A DNA stretch of 64,000 nt from a bacterium (GCA_030427705.1 JAUIBR010000010.1:98220-162219), one strand, 5' to 3'. Positions 8,016 to 16,862 are shown, numbered from the stretch's first letter. Notes: generated by a model not told the origin, from the sequence alone. Numbers and translations are program-made.

Positions 8016-9233
8016 TTAGGATTCAGAAGCCGTCAGGAGTTCCTGGCGGCTTTTTCTGTCTGAGGACCACCAGTCCCGGAAGACCAGCAGTTTTCGCATA
8101 TTGGATGGAACCAGCGCGGTGTAGACCATCTGATACAACGCGCGTGCAGCGCGACCTTCAAACGCGACGCCGCGGTACATGACGGCTGCGTTATCCCGGC
8201 CCAGGGTCAGGATGTCACCGTGGTAGACGTAGTCCCAGCGCTTGTGCGAACGACCGCTAAGGTCAGCCACCAGGTTCTGTGCGATGATTTGGGCATGTTG
8301 CGTGGCGACCTGAGCCGTCCATGGATATTCGGTGCTTGCACAATCCCCACCGACGTAGATGGATTGATGTGACGTGGAGAGGGTCGAGTCCACGATGGCT
8401 CTCCCTTTGTCATCCACCTGGAGTCCGGCCTGTTCCAGCAACGGATTGGCTCGAACCCCACCGCACCAAAAGAAGCTCTCGGTTTCGATGGTCTCGCCAC
8501 AGCTAAGCGTCACACATCCTTCACCGCAGTCCTCCACATGCTCGCCGAGTCGTAGTTCAACCCCAATGGTCTCTAGGTGCCGTTGGCAAATCTCACGCAG
8601 TGCAGGATCGAGGTCGGTGAGTAGTTCAGAGTCGCGGTCGACGAGTACGAAATGCGCTTCCTCCGCTAGTCTGGCGTCCCCCAAACTGAGCTCGTCGCGC
8701 AAAAGCGTATGAAGCTCAGCCAGGAGGGAGATGCCCGTCGGGCCGGCGCCTGCGATGACAAATGTCAGCCATCGTGCGCGGTCGGGTTTGGGAACAGACG
8801 CGGCCATATGGAATGCCTTGCGCATGTGGTCTAAAATCGCGGCTGCGTCAGAGCCGTTTTTGCATGGCTTGGCGAACTGGGCCCACTCTGGGTGGCCATC
8901 CCAATCGGTGACCGATCCGGGGGCGATCAGTGCGAGATCGAAGTCGTGATGAAAATGCCCAAAGGCGCGTCGTTTCTGGAGATCTAGCCCATCGACGCGG
9001 TCGATCTGTACTTCGACATCCGGGTGAAGAGCATTCTCTAAAGGTACAGAAATACTCGGCAATGCCACATCTCCACTGGCCGCGTTAGGCAAAAGTGGCG
9101 TGAACAAGAAATGTGCGCGATCCGACACGAGAGTGACACGAACTTTTCGTCGTGTACCGATAGTCGCCGCGAGCCCATTTGCTGCGTTGATCCCGGCAAA
9201 TCCCCCACCGAGCACCAAAATTCGTCGAATCAC
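8016..9233 (-). CDS. ndh: Type II NADH dehydrogenase (NDH-2), FAD-dependent
   Basis: A 405-residue flavoprotein of the NDH-2 / pyridine nucleotide-disulfide oxidoreductase class, which transfers electrons from NADH to quinone at the inner membrane without pumping protons. The FAD-binding Rossmann motif (ILVLGGGFAGINAANGL) starts at residue 5, the NAD-binding motif (VIAGAGPTGISLLAEL) lies near residue 160, and the second FAD motif (IYVGGDCAS) near residue 300. The C-terminal basic/amphipathic region (ALYQMVYTALVPSNMRKLLV) would dock on the membrane. Related oxidoreductases such as sulfide:quinone reductase have a Cys pair that is absent here. It is monocistronic. Confidence 0.85.
   Translation of the reverse strand: MIRRILVLGGGFAGINAANGLAATIGTRRKVRVTLVSDRAHFLFTPLLPNAASGDVALPSISVPLENALHPDVEVQIDRVDGLDLQKRRAFGHFHHDFDLALIAPGSVTDWDGHPEWAQFAKPCKNGSDAAAILDHMRKAFHMAASVPKPDRARWLTFVIAGAGPTGISLLAELHTLLRDELSLGDARLAEEAHFVLVDRDSELLTDLDPALREICQRHLETIGVELRLGEHVEDCGEGCVTLSCGETIETESFFWCGGVRANPLLEQAGLQVDDKGRAIVDSTLSTSHQSIYVGGDCASTEYPWTAQVATQHAQIIAQNLVADLSGRSHKRWDYVYHGDILTLGRDNAAVMYRGVAFEGRAARALYQMVYTALVPSNMRKLLVFRDWWSSDRKSRQELLTASES
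8028..8055 (+). terminator. Terminator inside the 3' end of ndh
   Basis: AGCCG-T-CAGGA (8028-8038) pairs with TCCTG-G-CGGCT (8041-8051), with one T-G wobble, then TTTTT. It ends transcription from the 6964 gene while lying within the ndh coding sequence. Confidence 0.75.
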
Positions 9234-9330
9234 AGAAACTCCTTATCGCCGCATGGTTACTAGGGTTTAGCACTATCCGTGGGGTCCGCCAATGGTTGGT
9301 CACATGCGTGTCAAATTTTTTTCCTAGAAT

Positions 9331-9347
9331 TTACTTTCAGAAAGTAA
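9331..9347. promoter_or_regulatory. Perfect palindrome, possible operator
   Basis: TTACTTTC-A-GAAAGTAA is an 8-bp perfect inverted repeat around a single base. It lies 98 bp upstream of the ndh start and 44 bp upstream of the first NrdR-like box. Such short symmetric sites often bind dimeric repressors; the regulator is unknown. Confidence 0.4.
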
Positions 9348-9390
9348 GCATAAAGTGCTGAAATTTTTAGACTTAGGTATTGGTATGGGT

Positions 9391-9435
9391 CAACATGTAG
9401 TGGTGGGGTCGAGAAAGAACCCCAATATGTTGTGG
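9391..9435 (+). promoter_or_regulatory. Tandem NrdR-like boxes upstream of nrdJ
   Basis: CAACATGTAGTGG (9391-9403) and CAATATGTTGTGG (9423-9435) both fit the NrdR-box core C-w-A-t-A-T-n-T-w-G-t-g. They are offset by 32 bp, about three helical turns, as in known NrdR-repressed promoters. The second box ends 7 bp before the -35 element of the nrdJ promoter. Confidence 0.7.
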
Positions 9436-9442
9436 ATACACC

Positions 9443-9470
9443 TTGACACGATCCGGAGGCGAGATATTCT
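9443..9470 (+). promoter_or_regulatory. Sigma-70-type promoter of nrdJ
   Basis: TTGACA (9443-9448) and TATTCT (9465-9470) are separated by 16 bp. The predicted start is near 9477, leaving a long 5' leader before the gene at 9816. Confidence 0.65.
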
Positions 9471-9751
9471 GACCATCCAATCAGCGACACAACCTCACCC
9501 ACAAGAGCTAGGACGGCAAAAAGTCGGGCGATTACGGGCAGGAGTCGCTGAAAATCGGGAAAAAATTCAAAATCTTAGCCCTTCTAAAAGGCAACACTCC
9601 CAGAGTGCTGCGTGGTGTTCTGCGCCCCACTTGGCGCCCTCACCGGCTCTCTCAAGGTGTCTTTTTGTCACAGGACGATGACAACGCGGCTACGAACTGA
9701 ATGAGACCTGATTGATTGGACAACGCGAGAGGCATTTTATCCATCCACCCG

Positions 9752-9774
9752 GAGATACGCGGGATGCGTATCTC
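9752..9774 (+). other. Perfect 9-bp leader hairpin before nrdJ
   Basis: GAGATACGC (9752-9760) and GCGTATCTC (9766-9774) flank a 5-base loop, 41 nt before the nrdJ start codon. No T-run follows, so it is not a terminator. It could stabilise the mRNA or act in leader-based control. Confidence 0.4.
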
Positions 9775-9815
9775 ATAAACGAAGACGCCAAGAAGGTGTC
9801 ACAGAAGGAGAGACC

Positions 9816-12755
9816 ATGGCCACGACCATTGAAGGCAACATCACGGAAGATGTCCAAACCAGCAACGCGCCACGCGTCCGCAAGTTTGAAGGACTTGAGC
9901 GCGGACTCACGATTCAGCGTTTTTTCACGACAGAAGGCGTGCACCCTTACGACGAGCTCGAATGGGAAATGCGCGACGCGATCATTGGCAACGCAAAAGG
10001 GGAGAACGTCTTCGAACAGTACGACGTTGAATTCCCAGTAACCTGGTCCCAAACCGCTACGAACGTGGTGGTCTCAAAGTACTTCCGCGGCCAACTTGGC
10101 AGCCCCGAGCGCGAGCACAGCCTGCGCCAACTTATTGACCGGGTCACCGACACGGTTGCAGATTGGGGATACAAGCAAGGCTATTTCGCGACGAAGGAAG
10201 ATGCTGAAATCTTCCGCATGGAACTCAAGCACCTTGTTGTGAACCAAAAGATGGCCTTCAACAGCCCAGTTTGGTTCAACGTTGGAGTTGAAGCGAAGCC
10301 GCAAGCGTCGGCATGCTTCATCAACTCCGTGGAAGACACGATGGAGTCGATCCTTACGCTCGCGAAAACTGAAGGCATGCTCTTCAAATGGGGAAGTGGA
10401 ACTGGCTCCAACCTCTCCACGATCCGATCCAGCCGCGAACTTCTCGCCGGTGGTGGAACGGCGAGTGGTCCTGTGAGCTTCATGAAAGGCTACGACGCAT
10501 TTGCAGGCGTCATTAAGTCCGGTGGCAAGACTCGCCGCGCGGCAAAAATGGTCATCCTCAACGTTGAGCACCCTGACATCATGGACTTCATCAAGTCCAA
10601 GTCGAGCGAAGAACAGAAGGCATGGGCTCTCATCGACGCCGGCTACGATGGCGGCTTCAATATCCCCGGTGGTGCATACGATTCGGTGTTCTTCCAAAAC
10701 GCAAACCACTCGGTTCGCGTGAGCGATGAATTCATGAACGCGGTCGACAACAACGGCAAGTTCACCACGAAGGCTGTCAAAGACGGCCGTGACATCGATA
10801 CGTACGAAGCACGTGAAATGATGGACGAGATTGCCGACGCTGCTTGGATTTGCGGCGACCCTGGCATGCAGTACGACACAACCATCAACAAATGGCACAC
10901 GTGTCCAAATACCGCGCCTATCAATGCGTCAAACCCATGCTCTGAGTACATGTTCCTCGACAACTCAGCATGCAACCTGGCGAGCTTGAACCTGCGCACG
11001 TACCAAAACGAAGATGGCAGCTTCAATGTTGACGCATTCAAGCAGGCTGTCGCCCTGACAATCACGGCTCAGGAAATCTTCGTCGACAATGCAGGCTACC
11101 CGACGCCAGCAATTGAAAAGAACTCACACGCATTCCGCCCGCTTGGTTTGGGATTCGCAAACCTCGGCGCAATGCTCATGTCGCTCGGCCTGCCCTACGA
11201 CTCCAAAGAGGGTCACGCCATGGCCGGCGCCATCACCTCGCTGATGTGCGGCGAGGCATACCATCAGTCAGCCAAGATCGCTGAGCAGAAGGGGCCATTC
11301 TCGGGTTACCCAATCAACGAGAAGCCAATGCTTCGCGTTATGGACCAGCACCGAGAAGCCGCAAGCCACATCGCTGACGGTTGGAAGGACTTTGCAGACA
11401 CCGAACTGTTCGCGGCTGCGAACGAAGTTTGGGATGACACATGTGAATTGGGCAAGCGAGTTGGCTTCCGCAATAGCCAAGCCACGGTTCTCGCCCCCAC
11501 AGGGACTATCGGCTTCATGATGGACTGCGACACCACCGGTGTTGAGCCAGACATCGCGTTGATCAAATACAAAACTTTGGTTGGCGGAGGCTACTTCAAG
11601 ATAGTAAATCAAACGGTACCAGAGGCGCTCACGCGTCTCGGGTACACCGAGGAGGAGCGCAAGGAAATCGTCGAGTATCTCACCACCAGTGATACCATCG
11701 AAGGCGCACCTCATCTCAAGGATGAGCACCTCCCGGTGTTCGATTGTGCATTCAAACCGGCAAATGGAGAGCGAAGCATCGTGCCCATGGGACACGTGCG
11801 CATGATGGGCGCTTGCCAGCCGTTTTTGAGTGGCGCGATTTCCAAGACGGTCAACATGCCGTCAACGGCAACGCGCCAGGATATCGCCGACGTTTATGTC
11901 GACGCATGGAAGCTTGGCCTCAAGGCGATCGCGATTTATCGCGACGGCTGCAAACGCACGCAGCCACTCTCCACCAGCTTGGATGATGGAACGTCTTCGA
12001 CGGAAGCCATCAACGTTAATGAGCTGAAGGCTGAGAACCTCCGGTTGCAAGACGAGCTGAATAAGCTTGTTGAGCAGGCAAACAACCAAGAGAAGTTCGT
12101 TCGACGCCGACGTCTGTCGGATGAGCGCGCTTCGTTGACCCACAAGTTCTCGATTTCGGGACACGAGGGTTACATCACGGTTGGTTGCTACGACGACGGA
12201 CAACCCGGCGAAATCTTCATCACGATGTCCAAAGAAGGATCGGTCGTGAGTGGCTTGATGGATTCGTTCGCGACTTCCATCTCGCTGTGCCTCCAATACG
12301 GAGTACCGTTGCAGGTGCTGGTTGATAAGTTCGCGCACACTCGTTTCGAGCCTAGCGGATTTACCAATAACCCACGTATCCGCATCGCGAAGTCGATTAC
12401 CGACTACATCTTCCGTTGGTTGGCAGATCGATTCCTTGGCGATGATGCGAAGGGTCTCTACTTGAACACCGAGGCGTTCAAACCCGGCGAAGCCCCAAAG
12501 GTTGCCGAGACGACGTCTCCTGAGAAACCACAGATCAACTTCAAGTCCGAGGCGAAGCCGACGACTGAAGAAGAGGAAAAAGCTAACTTCGCAACCGCGA
12601 AGGAAGGCGAGGTGGTCTATCAGGCCAAGAAGGGAACCAGCGTATTCACGCTGCAAGCAGATGCACCGCCATGCCACGTATGTGGAACGATCATGGTTCG
12701 CTCAGGCGCTTGCTACAAGTGTCAGAACTGCGGTGCAACGAGTGGTTGCAGCTAA
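9816..12755 (+). CDS. nrdJ: Vitamin B12-dependent (class II) ribonucleoside-diphosphate reductase
   Basis: The 979-residue protein is an adenosylcobalamin-dependent ribonucleotide reductase, making deoxyribonucleotides with or without oxygen. Visible signs are the N-terminal redox Cys in QASACFINSVEDTM, substrate-loop FKWGSGTGSNLSTIRS, the NPCSEYMFLDNSACNLASLN segment with the thiyl-radical Cys, and the PTGTIGFMMDCDTTGVEPD phosphate-binding region. A coiled-coil linker (residues about 730-770) leads to a TSCPD-type domain, and the C-terminus ends in a Cys-rich element (CHVCGTIMVRSGACYKCQNC). The start has AAGGAGAG seven bases upstream. Transcription is probably repressed by NrdR. Confidence 0.95.
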   Translation: MATTIEGNITEDVQTSNAPRVRKFEGLERGLTIQRFFTTEGVHPYDELEWEMRDAIIGNAKGENVFEQYDVEFPVTWSQTATNVVVSKYFRGQLGSPEREHSLRQLIDRVTDTVADWGYKQGYFATKEDAEIFRMELKHLVVNQKMAFNSPVWFNVGVEAKPQASACFINSVEDTMESILTLAKTEGMLFKWGSGTGSNLSTIRSSRELLAGGGTASGPVSFMKGYDAFAGVIKSGGKTRRAAKMVILNVEHPDIMDFIKSKSSEEQKAWALIDAGYDGGFNIPGGAYDSVFFQNANHSVRVSDEFMNAVDNNGKFTTKAVKDGRDIDTYEAREMMDEIADAAWICGDPGMQYDTTINKWHTCPNTAPINASNPCSEYMFLDNSACNLASLNLRTYQNEDGSFNVDAFKQAVALTITAQEIFVDNAGYPTPAIEKNSHAFRPLGLGFANLGAMLMSLGLPYDSKEGHAMAGAITSLMCGEAYHQSAKIAEQKGPFSGYPINEKPMLRVMDQHREAASHIADGWKDFADTELFAAANEVWDDTCELGKRVGFRNSQATVLAPTGTIGFMMDCDTTGVEPDIALIKYKTLVGGGYFKIVNQTVPEALTRLGYTEEERKEIVEYLTTSDTIEGAPHLKDEHLPVFDCAFKPANGERSIVPMGHVRMMGACQPFLSGAISKTVNMPSTATRQDIADVYVDAWKLGLKAIAIYRDGCKRTQPLSTSLDDGTSSTEAINVNELKAENLRLQDELNKLVEQANNQEKFVRRRRLSDERASLTHKFSISGHEGYITVGCYDDGQPGEIFITMSKEGSVVSGLMDSFATSISLCLQYGVPLQVLVDKFAHTRFEPSGFTNNPRIRIAKSITDYIFRWLADRFLGDDAKGLYLNTEAFKPGEAPKVAETTSPEKPQINFKSEAKPTTEEEEKANFATAKEGEVVYQAKKGTSVFTLQADAPPCHVCGTIMVRSGACYKCQNCGATSGCS

Positions 12756-12778
12756 GACCAGACATCGATGAAGATAGG

Positions 12779-12815
12779 TTGGCGCGGTTCCGTTTGGGAC
12801 CGCGCCAATTTTTTT
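12779..12815 (+). terminator. Rho-independent terminator after nrdJ
   Basis: TTGGCGCGGT (12779-12788) pairs perfectly with ACCGCGCCAA (12799-12808), followed by seven T. It separates nrdJ from the next lipoprotein and shows that the longer in-frame start at 12768 is not used. Confidence 0.9.
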
Positions 12816-12827
12816 GAGACCTCGTTC

Positions 12828-13670
12828 ATGCGACTTTGCATCCTCAAACTCCTGGCGGCGGCGGCGATTTTCGCCGTTGGTTGTGACACCGACGTTGAAT
12901 CTCAGATTCGTGAAGATTCCACGCGTCCGGGGAAAGTTGGGACCTTGCGCGCACTTGAAGTGCACGCCCGCGGCCATGATGTTGCAAAAGCTATACGCGA
13001 CCGTGTGGAACCCGCGTGTGCAGTAACGGGACCCAGAAAGATCACGATCAAGATGCGACGTGAGCGCGGCTCACGCAGCGCCTATTGGAATGAAACTCGT
13101 TTCATTCACCCAGGCGAAGTTGCACGGGCTGTGCACGTAACCGCAGAGTTCTCCAACGATATCGGACAGGTGGGGACCCGCGAATACGAGTGGAGGCAGG
13201 TTGGGTCGGACGTGTTCTATCGTGAAGCGCCCGAAGATTTTTATCGGCGGGCAAGCAATCGCGTCGATGACTTGCGATGGGTTGAATGGGGTCCCGGCAC
13301 GTTTCAATCGGTCATCGACGCAGTCGGAGGTTGGACCCCTGTTGCTGGCGGTTTTGAGCTGGGCGAGTCGAAGATCGTTTGCGGCCCCAGGGCCATCAAT
13401 CCGTGGTTGGAGCGGTTTCTTTCGCGCGGAAAACCTCTTGAAGCCAGCTTGAAACTAGACGGAGGCGTGCGAAGGCTCAAGGCGAAGTGGATGTTAGATG
13501 GTGGGTTCTACCTGAACTTAGACGTGTTGGATGAACCAACGGACTCCCAGCCAATCCAGACACCTGCTAATGTCGCGGACGTGAAGCCTGAGGCGAGTTT
13601 TGTTGCCGCACAACGACTTCTCGAGAAAATCATCAGTGACGGTTACGCAAAACCCGAAGAAGTACGATGA
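12828..13670 (+). CDS. Hypothetical lipoprotein
   Basis: The start at 12828 gives a lipoprotein signal (MRLCILKLLAAAAIFAVGC, Cys at residue 19). The mature domain of about 260 residues is unrecognised; it contains Trp/Arg-rich strands (YEWRQVGSDVFYREAPEDFY, VDDLRWVEWGPGTFQ) and a paired Cys (ESKIVCGP with an earlier VEPACAV), which could form a disulfide. It overlaps proB by the 4-bp ATGA junction, so the two are co-transcribed, though no functional link to proline synthesis is evident. Confidence 0.7.
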   Translation: MRLCILKLLAAAAIFAVGCDTDVESQIREDSTRPGKVGTLRALEVHARGHDVAKAIRDRVEPACAVTGPRKITIKMRRERGSRSAYWNETRFIHPGEVARAVHVTAEFSNDIGQVGTREYEWRQVGSDVFYREAPEDFYRRASNRVDDLRWVEWGPGTFQSVIDAVGGWTPVAGGFELGESKIVCGPRAINPWLERFLSRGKPLEASLKLDGGVRRLKAKWMLDGGFYLNLDVLDEPTDSQPIQTPANVADVKPEASFVAAQRLLEKIISDGYAKPEEVR

Positions 13671-14791
13671 GAGACGAACTTAAATCCAGAACCCATTGGG
13701 TCATCAAGATCGGCAGTGGCGTCCTCGTGCGGGACGGGATTCACATTGATCGCCCGACGTTCGCGTCGATTGTGCAAGACGTGGATGCACTACTGCGCGA
13801 TGGCCACCGCGTGACCATCGTCAGCTCGGGAGCTGTTGCACTGGGAAGACAGGTCGTTCAATCCGAAGAGCGACCCAAGGATCTACCCATGCTGCAAGCG
13901 CTCGCGGCCTTGGGGCAGGCCAAGCTGATCCAGATGTACGACCATGAGTTCCGTCAGTACGACCGACGAGCTGCCCAGATATTGTTTGGGCGTGCGGACT
14001 TGGACCGTCGAGACGGCTACCTGAACGCGCGAATGACCTTGGATGCGGTGCATGAGTTTGATGCAGTGCCCATCATCAACGAGAACGACTCCGTTGGGAC
14101 GGATGGGATCCGGTTCGATGACAACGACCAGCTCGCTGCGTTGACCTGTGGCGTCGTGTCCGCGGATCTACTGGTCATTTTGTCGGACGTCACGGGCGTT
14201 TTAGACGTCACGGAACAAGACGGTGAGCGTAAATTCGGTGACCGGATTTCCGAGATCGACGCAGATTCTGACCAGCTAACCCAGGTGGCCGGGCCGTCAG
14301 CGAGCGGCGTTGGGACAGGGGGGATGATCTCCAAAGTGCGAGCAGCAAGAATTGCTGCGCGAGTCGGCGTGCCGACGGTCATCGCACCAGGGAAGCAGAC
14401 TGGGATCTTGCGTCAGGTCCAAGCTGGGCATGATGTGGGGACGGTAATCCGCCCTTCGAGCGAATCTTTGCAAGGACGAAAGGTCTGGCTGGATTCGAGC
14501 GCGGTTTCACAGGGTGTTCTGCACTGCGATCGAGGTGCACGAAAAGCCATCATAGAGCGTGGAGCGTCATTGTTGCCAAGCGGAGTTCAACGCGTGGAGG
14601 GCGATTTTCCAGCGGGCGCGGTCGTCGATATTGCAGATGACGCAGGTGAAGTCTTCGCACGCGGATTGTGCATGTACTCCAGTACTGACGCCGCGAAGAT
14701 CGCCGGCGTTCAAAGCGAGAAGATTGTAGAGATATTGGGCTACAAGCGCTTGGATGCGCTCGTTCATCGTGACGGGCTGGTCGTGGTGTAG
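13667..14791 (+). CDS. proB: Glutamate 5-kinase with PUA domain
   Basis: This is glutamate 5-kinase, which phosphorylates glutamate in the first step of proline synthesis. The amino-acid kinase domain shows KIGSGVLVRDG at residues 14-24, IVSSGAVALGR, INENDSVGTDGIRFDDNDQL and the GTGGMISKVRAARIA motif. The C-terminal 90 residues are a PUA domain (GRKVWLDSSAV to GYKRLDALVHRDGLVVV), as in E. coli ProB; the length of 374 is typical. proA is not adjacent. The gene is coupled to the upstream lipoprotein, and its TAG stop directly abuts the stop of the convergent membrane protein. Confidence 0.95.
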   Translation: MRDELKSRTHWVIKIGSGVLVRDGIHIDRPTFASIVQDVDALLRDGHRVTIVSSGAVALGRQVVQSEERPKDLPMLQALAALGQAKLIQMYDHEFRQYDRRAAQILFGRADLDRRDGYLNARMTLDAVHEFDAVPIINENDSVGTDGIRFDDNDQLAALTCGVVSADLLVILSDVTGVLDVTEQDGERKFGDRISEIDADSDQLTQVAGPSASGVGTGGMISKVRAARIAARVGVPTVIAPGKQTGILRQVQAGHDVGTVIRPSSESLQGRKVWLDSSAVSQGVLHCDRGARKAIIERGASLLPSGVQRVEGDFPAGAVVDIADDAGEVFARGLCMYSSTDAAKIAGVQSEKIVEILGYKRLDALVHRDGLVVV

Positions 14792-15166
14792 CTACTCAAC
14801 AAACCGTCGCAACACAGTCGGGCCCACGTAGAGCATGACGACTGTCGAAATCAGGATCACAACAACCAGGAAGGGATTGATGAAGTTCTCGACGGTGATC
14901 TTGTCGGAACTAATCAGTTCGCCTTCTACGGTGAGCTCGCAGTTGGGGCGCCAGCCGATAATCGAGAGTAGGTCGGCTTGAATATGGTGAAGCTCGCCAT
15001 CCTCGTCTTCGACGATCGCTTCGAGCTTTGGGTGAAGGCGAGGTCCACCGGCGCGATCGACACGTTCGTCGTCGATCCAAAGTTCGTAATCCGGGGCGAG
15101 GAACAACCAACGTGCGGTCCAGTTACCCTTCACCTTCAAGGTGTGCCCATTCCACTCGGCTTCCAT
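14792..15166 (-). CDS. Small membrane-anchored beta-rich hypothetical protein
   Basis: The 124-residue protein has a soluble N-terminal part rich in strands (MEAEWNGHTLKVKGNWTARW, LWIDDERVDRAGG) and one C-terminal transmembrane helix (FLVVVILISTVVMLYVG) with a short basic tail, so it is probably tail-anchored with most of its mass in the cytoplasm. No family is recognised. It ends against proB (TAGCTA) and lies 50 bp downstream of the acidic tail-anchored gene on the same strand, with which it may form an operon. Confidence 0.55.
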   Translation of the reverse strand: MEAEWNGHTLKVKGNWTARWLFLAPDYELWIDDERVDRAGGPRLHPKLEAIVEDEDGELHHIQADLLSIIGWRPNCELTVEGELISSDKITVENFINPFLVVVILISTVVMLYVGPTVLRRFVE

Positions 15167-15216
15167 AACTCCTCAGGGTTAGTTCGCCGTTAAGTATAAC
15201 GTTCTGTAGACAAAAG

Positions 15217-16779
15217 TCAGGTTAGGATCACAAGCGCGATCACAAGCAGCACAAAGCCCACCAAAACTGCGGCCATGATGACGAGCGTCTTGTCTTCGGC
15301 TGGCTTGGGCGTGAGATCGAACGAGCGCATGACGACGGTGTCTTTAGTTTTCGCCGCAGGATACGGGAAGGATCGGTCCTTCGCAGCCCGCGTCTGAGTC
15401 GACTTTTTCAATCCTACGCGGACATCGGCCTCGGTAGGCTCGATGGCGAACGGAAGCGGGATGGCGTATGGGTTTTCAACGTGGTCGCCCTTTCCGTGCA
15501 ACAGCACTGCGGCAACTTCAGCTGGATCCAGCTCATCCTCTTCGTCGTCCCATTCGTCTTCGTCGTACTCGTCGTCTTCTTCGTAACCGTGGGCCTCGTC
15601 TTCGACGACGTCCTCAGGTTTGTCCTCTTCAACCGCTTTCTGAATCTCGTCTGGATTCAGCTCGGTAGTCGTTCGAAGGTCTTCGCCGTCCTCCCAGGAG
15701 TCCTCTTCTTCCGGCTCTTCGTCGACGGGCTCTGAAAGCTCGCCAAGCTCGTCGAGTCGCTCAATCGACTCACGATCCACCGGCTGGGAAATCTCGTTGG
15801 TTGCGAAGAACTCTTCTGGAAGATCGTGTCGTCCCCGTTTTCCGACAGAAAGGCTGCCGCGATCGGTAGCCGCAGCCAACGGGTCGGGGTTCTCGTCGAG
15901 CTCTTCCTCTTCGTCGTTCGAGCCGTCGGCTTCGTCGGTGACGTCTTCATCATCCGAAAGGGTCTCCGCTTCGGCTTCGGAGTCTTCGCCCTCTTCAACG
16001 CTTTCTTCGCCCTCGTCTTCAGCCGGGAGAGAGACCGGTTCCGCGCCCAGTGTGACGTCATCGTCACCGATCTCCTCGTTGGTTTCGTCGACCGCCTCGG
16101 ATTCGTCATCGATGGTTAGAAGATCGAGCGTCTTCTCCGTCATCATTGTGACTTCATCAGGCGCAGGCGTGGGTTCGACACCTTCCGGAGCTTCCGGCGG
16201 AGCAAGCTGCTCTTGAGCTTCTTGATCCTCTTGAGCCTTGGCGGCTTCAGCTTCTTCGGCTTCTTCACGAGCGATGTGATCTGCGACGTCATCTTCGTCG
16301 ATGATGTCCGTTTCGCGCAGATCTTCTTCGTCTACGGCGTCCGGAATTTCATCGACAGGTTCGTCTTCTTGATCTTGATCTTCGACCGCCTCCGATGCGT
16401 CTTCCTCAGACGTGACCGTGAGCTCTTCGTCGTCGATCTCGTCTTCGTCACCATCCGAAGACTGTTCCTCTTCTGGTTTCGTCGGACGCTCTTTGACGTT
16501 GGTGACCTCTTCGCTGGCCGCATCCCCAAGTTCTGTTGGTGGATCTCCGCCTTCGCGAGGGCTGTCTGTGATGACAGTGTCTGGCTCAGCCTGCTCCTGT
16601 GCATCCAAGATCCCGAAGAGTTTAAGAAACTCCGGATGATCTCCAATCGGTGACCATTCTTGTGCGTCCGTGAGGTAGATGAGGTCGTTAGGACGTATCA
16701 CCCAGTTTCGGATGAGCTTCTCAACCTTCTCACGGGTTTCGCACTTATACTGGCGGATGTCGGTCTTTATCCGGTACAT
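15217..16779 (-). CDS. Highly acidic tail-anchored protein with GYF-like N-terminal domain
   Basis: The N-terminal 60 residues (MYRIKTDIRQYKCETREKVE to EWSPIGDHPEFL) resemble the small GYF_2-like sensor domain found at the start of many Myxococcota kinases and zinc-ribbon proteins. Residues of about 65-420 are an exceptionally Asp/Glu-rich, low-complexity region. A short conserved stretch (HVENPYAIPLPFAIEPTEADVR in outline) precedes a C-terminal transmembrane helix that ends in ALVILT. The protein should hang from the inner membrane facing the cytoplasm. No enzyme domain is visible. Function is unknown. Confidence 0.65.
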   Translation of the reverse strand: MYRIKTDIRQYKCETREKVEKLIRNWVIRPNDLIYLTDAQEWSPIGDHPEFLKLFGILDAQEQAEPDTVITDSPREGGDPPTELGDAASEEVTNVKERPTKPEEEQSSDGDEDEIDDEELTVTSEEDASEAVEDQDQEDEPVDEIPDAVDEEDLRETDIIDEDDVADHIAREEAEEAEAAKAQEDQEAQEQLAPPEAPEGVEPTPAPDEVTMMTEKTLDLLTIDDESEAVDETNEEIGDDDVTLGAEPVSLPAEDEGEESVEEGEDSEAEAETLSDDEDVTDEADGSNDEEEELDENPDPLAAATDRGSLSVGKRGRHDLPEEFFATNEISQPVDRESIERLDELGELSEPVDEEPEEEDSWEDGEDLRTTTELNPDEIQKAVEEDKPEDVVEDEAHGYEEDDEYDEDEWDDEEDELDPAEVAAVLLHGKGDHVENPYAIPLPFAIEPTEADVRVGLKKSTQTRAAKDRSFPYPAAKTKDTVVMRSFDLTPKPAEDKTLVIMAAVLVGFVLLVIALVILT

Positions 16780-16827
16780 GAATCCGCTTTGGATAAGACG
16801 TGGCGGGCACTTTAGAACCGTACCGCT

Positions 16828-16856
16828 ACCTTAAACGTAGGGTGGCTGATTGACAA
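16828..16856 (-). promoter_or_regulatory. Sigma-70-type promoter of the acidic tail-anchored gene
   Basis: Read on the minus strand, TTGTCA (16856-16851) is followed after 17 bp by TAAGGT (16833-16828), 48 bp before the start codon at 16779. Confidence 0.5.
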
Positions 16857-16862
16857 TACAGT

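Larger units (their letters stand above)
9234..9815. other. 582-bp regulatory region and leader between ndh and nrdJ
   Basis: This is the longest non-coding stretch. From left to right it contains an AT-rich section with a perfect palindrome (9331-9347), two NrdR-like boxes (9391-9403 and 9423-9435), a strong sigma-70 promoter (9443-9470) and a leader of about 340 nt with a perfect 9-bp hairpin (9752-9774) just before nrdJ. A 108-residue frame at 9355-9681 overlaps the regulatory sites and is not considered a gene. I could not find a cobalamin riboswitch signature in the leader. Confidence 0.6.

Noticed and set aside
9355..9681. 108-residue plus-strand frame upstream of nrdJ
   Set aside because: It covers the NrdR-like boxes and promoter and has no ribosome-binding site or homology.
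9477..9815. Possible cobalamin riboswitch before nrdJ
   Set aside because: No B12-box-like sequence or plausible aptamer fold could be seen by eye, although the gene is B12-dependent.
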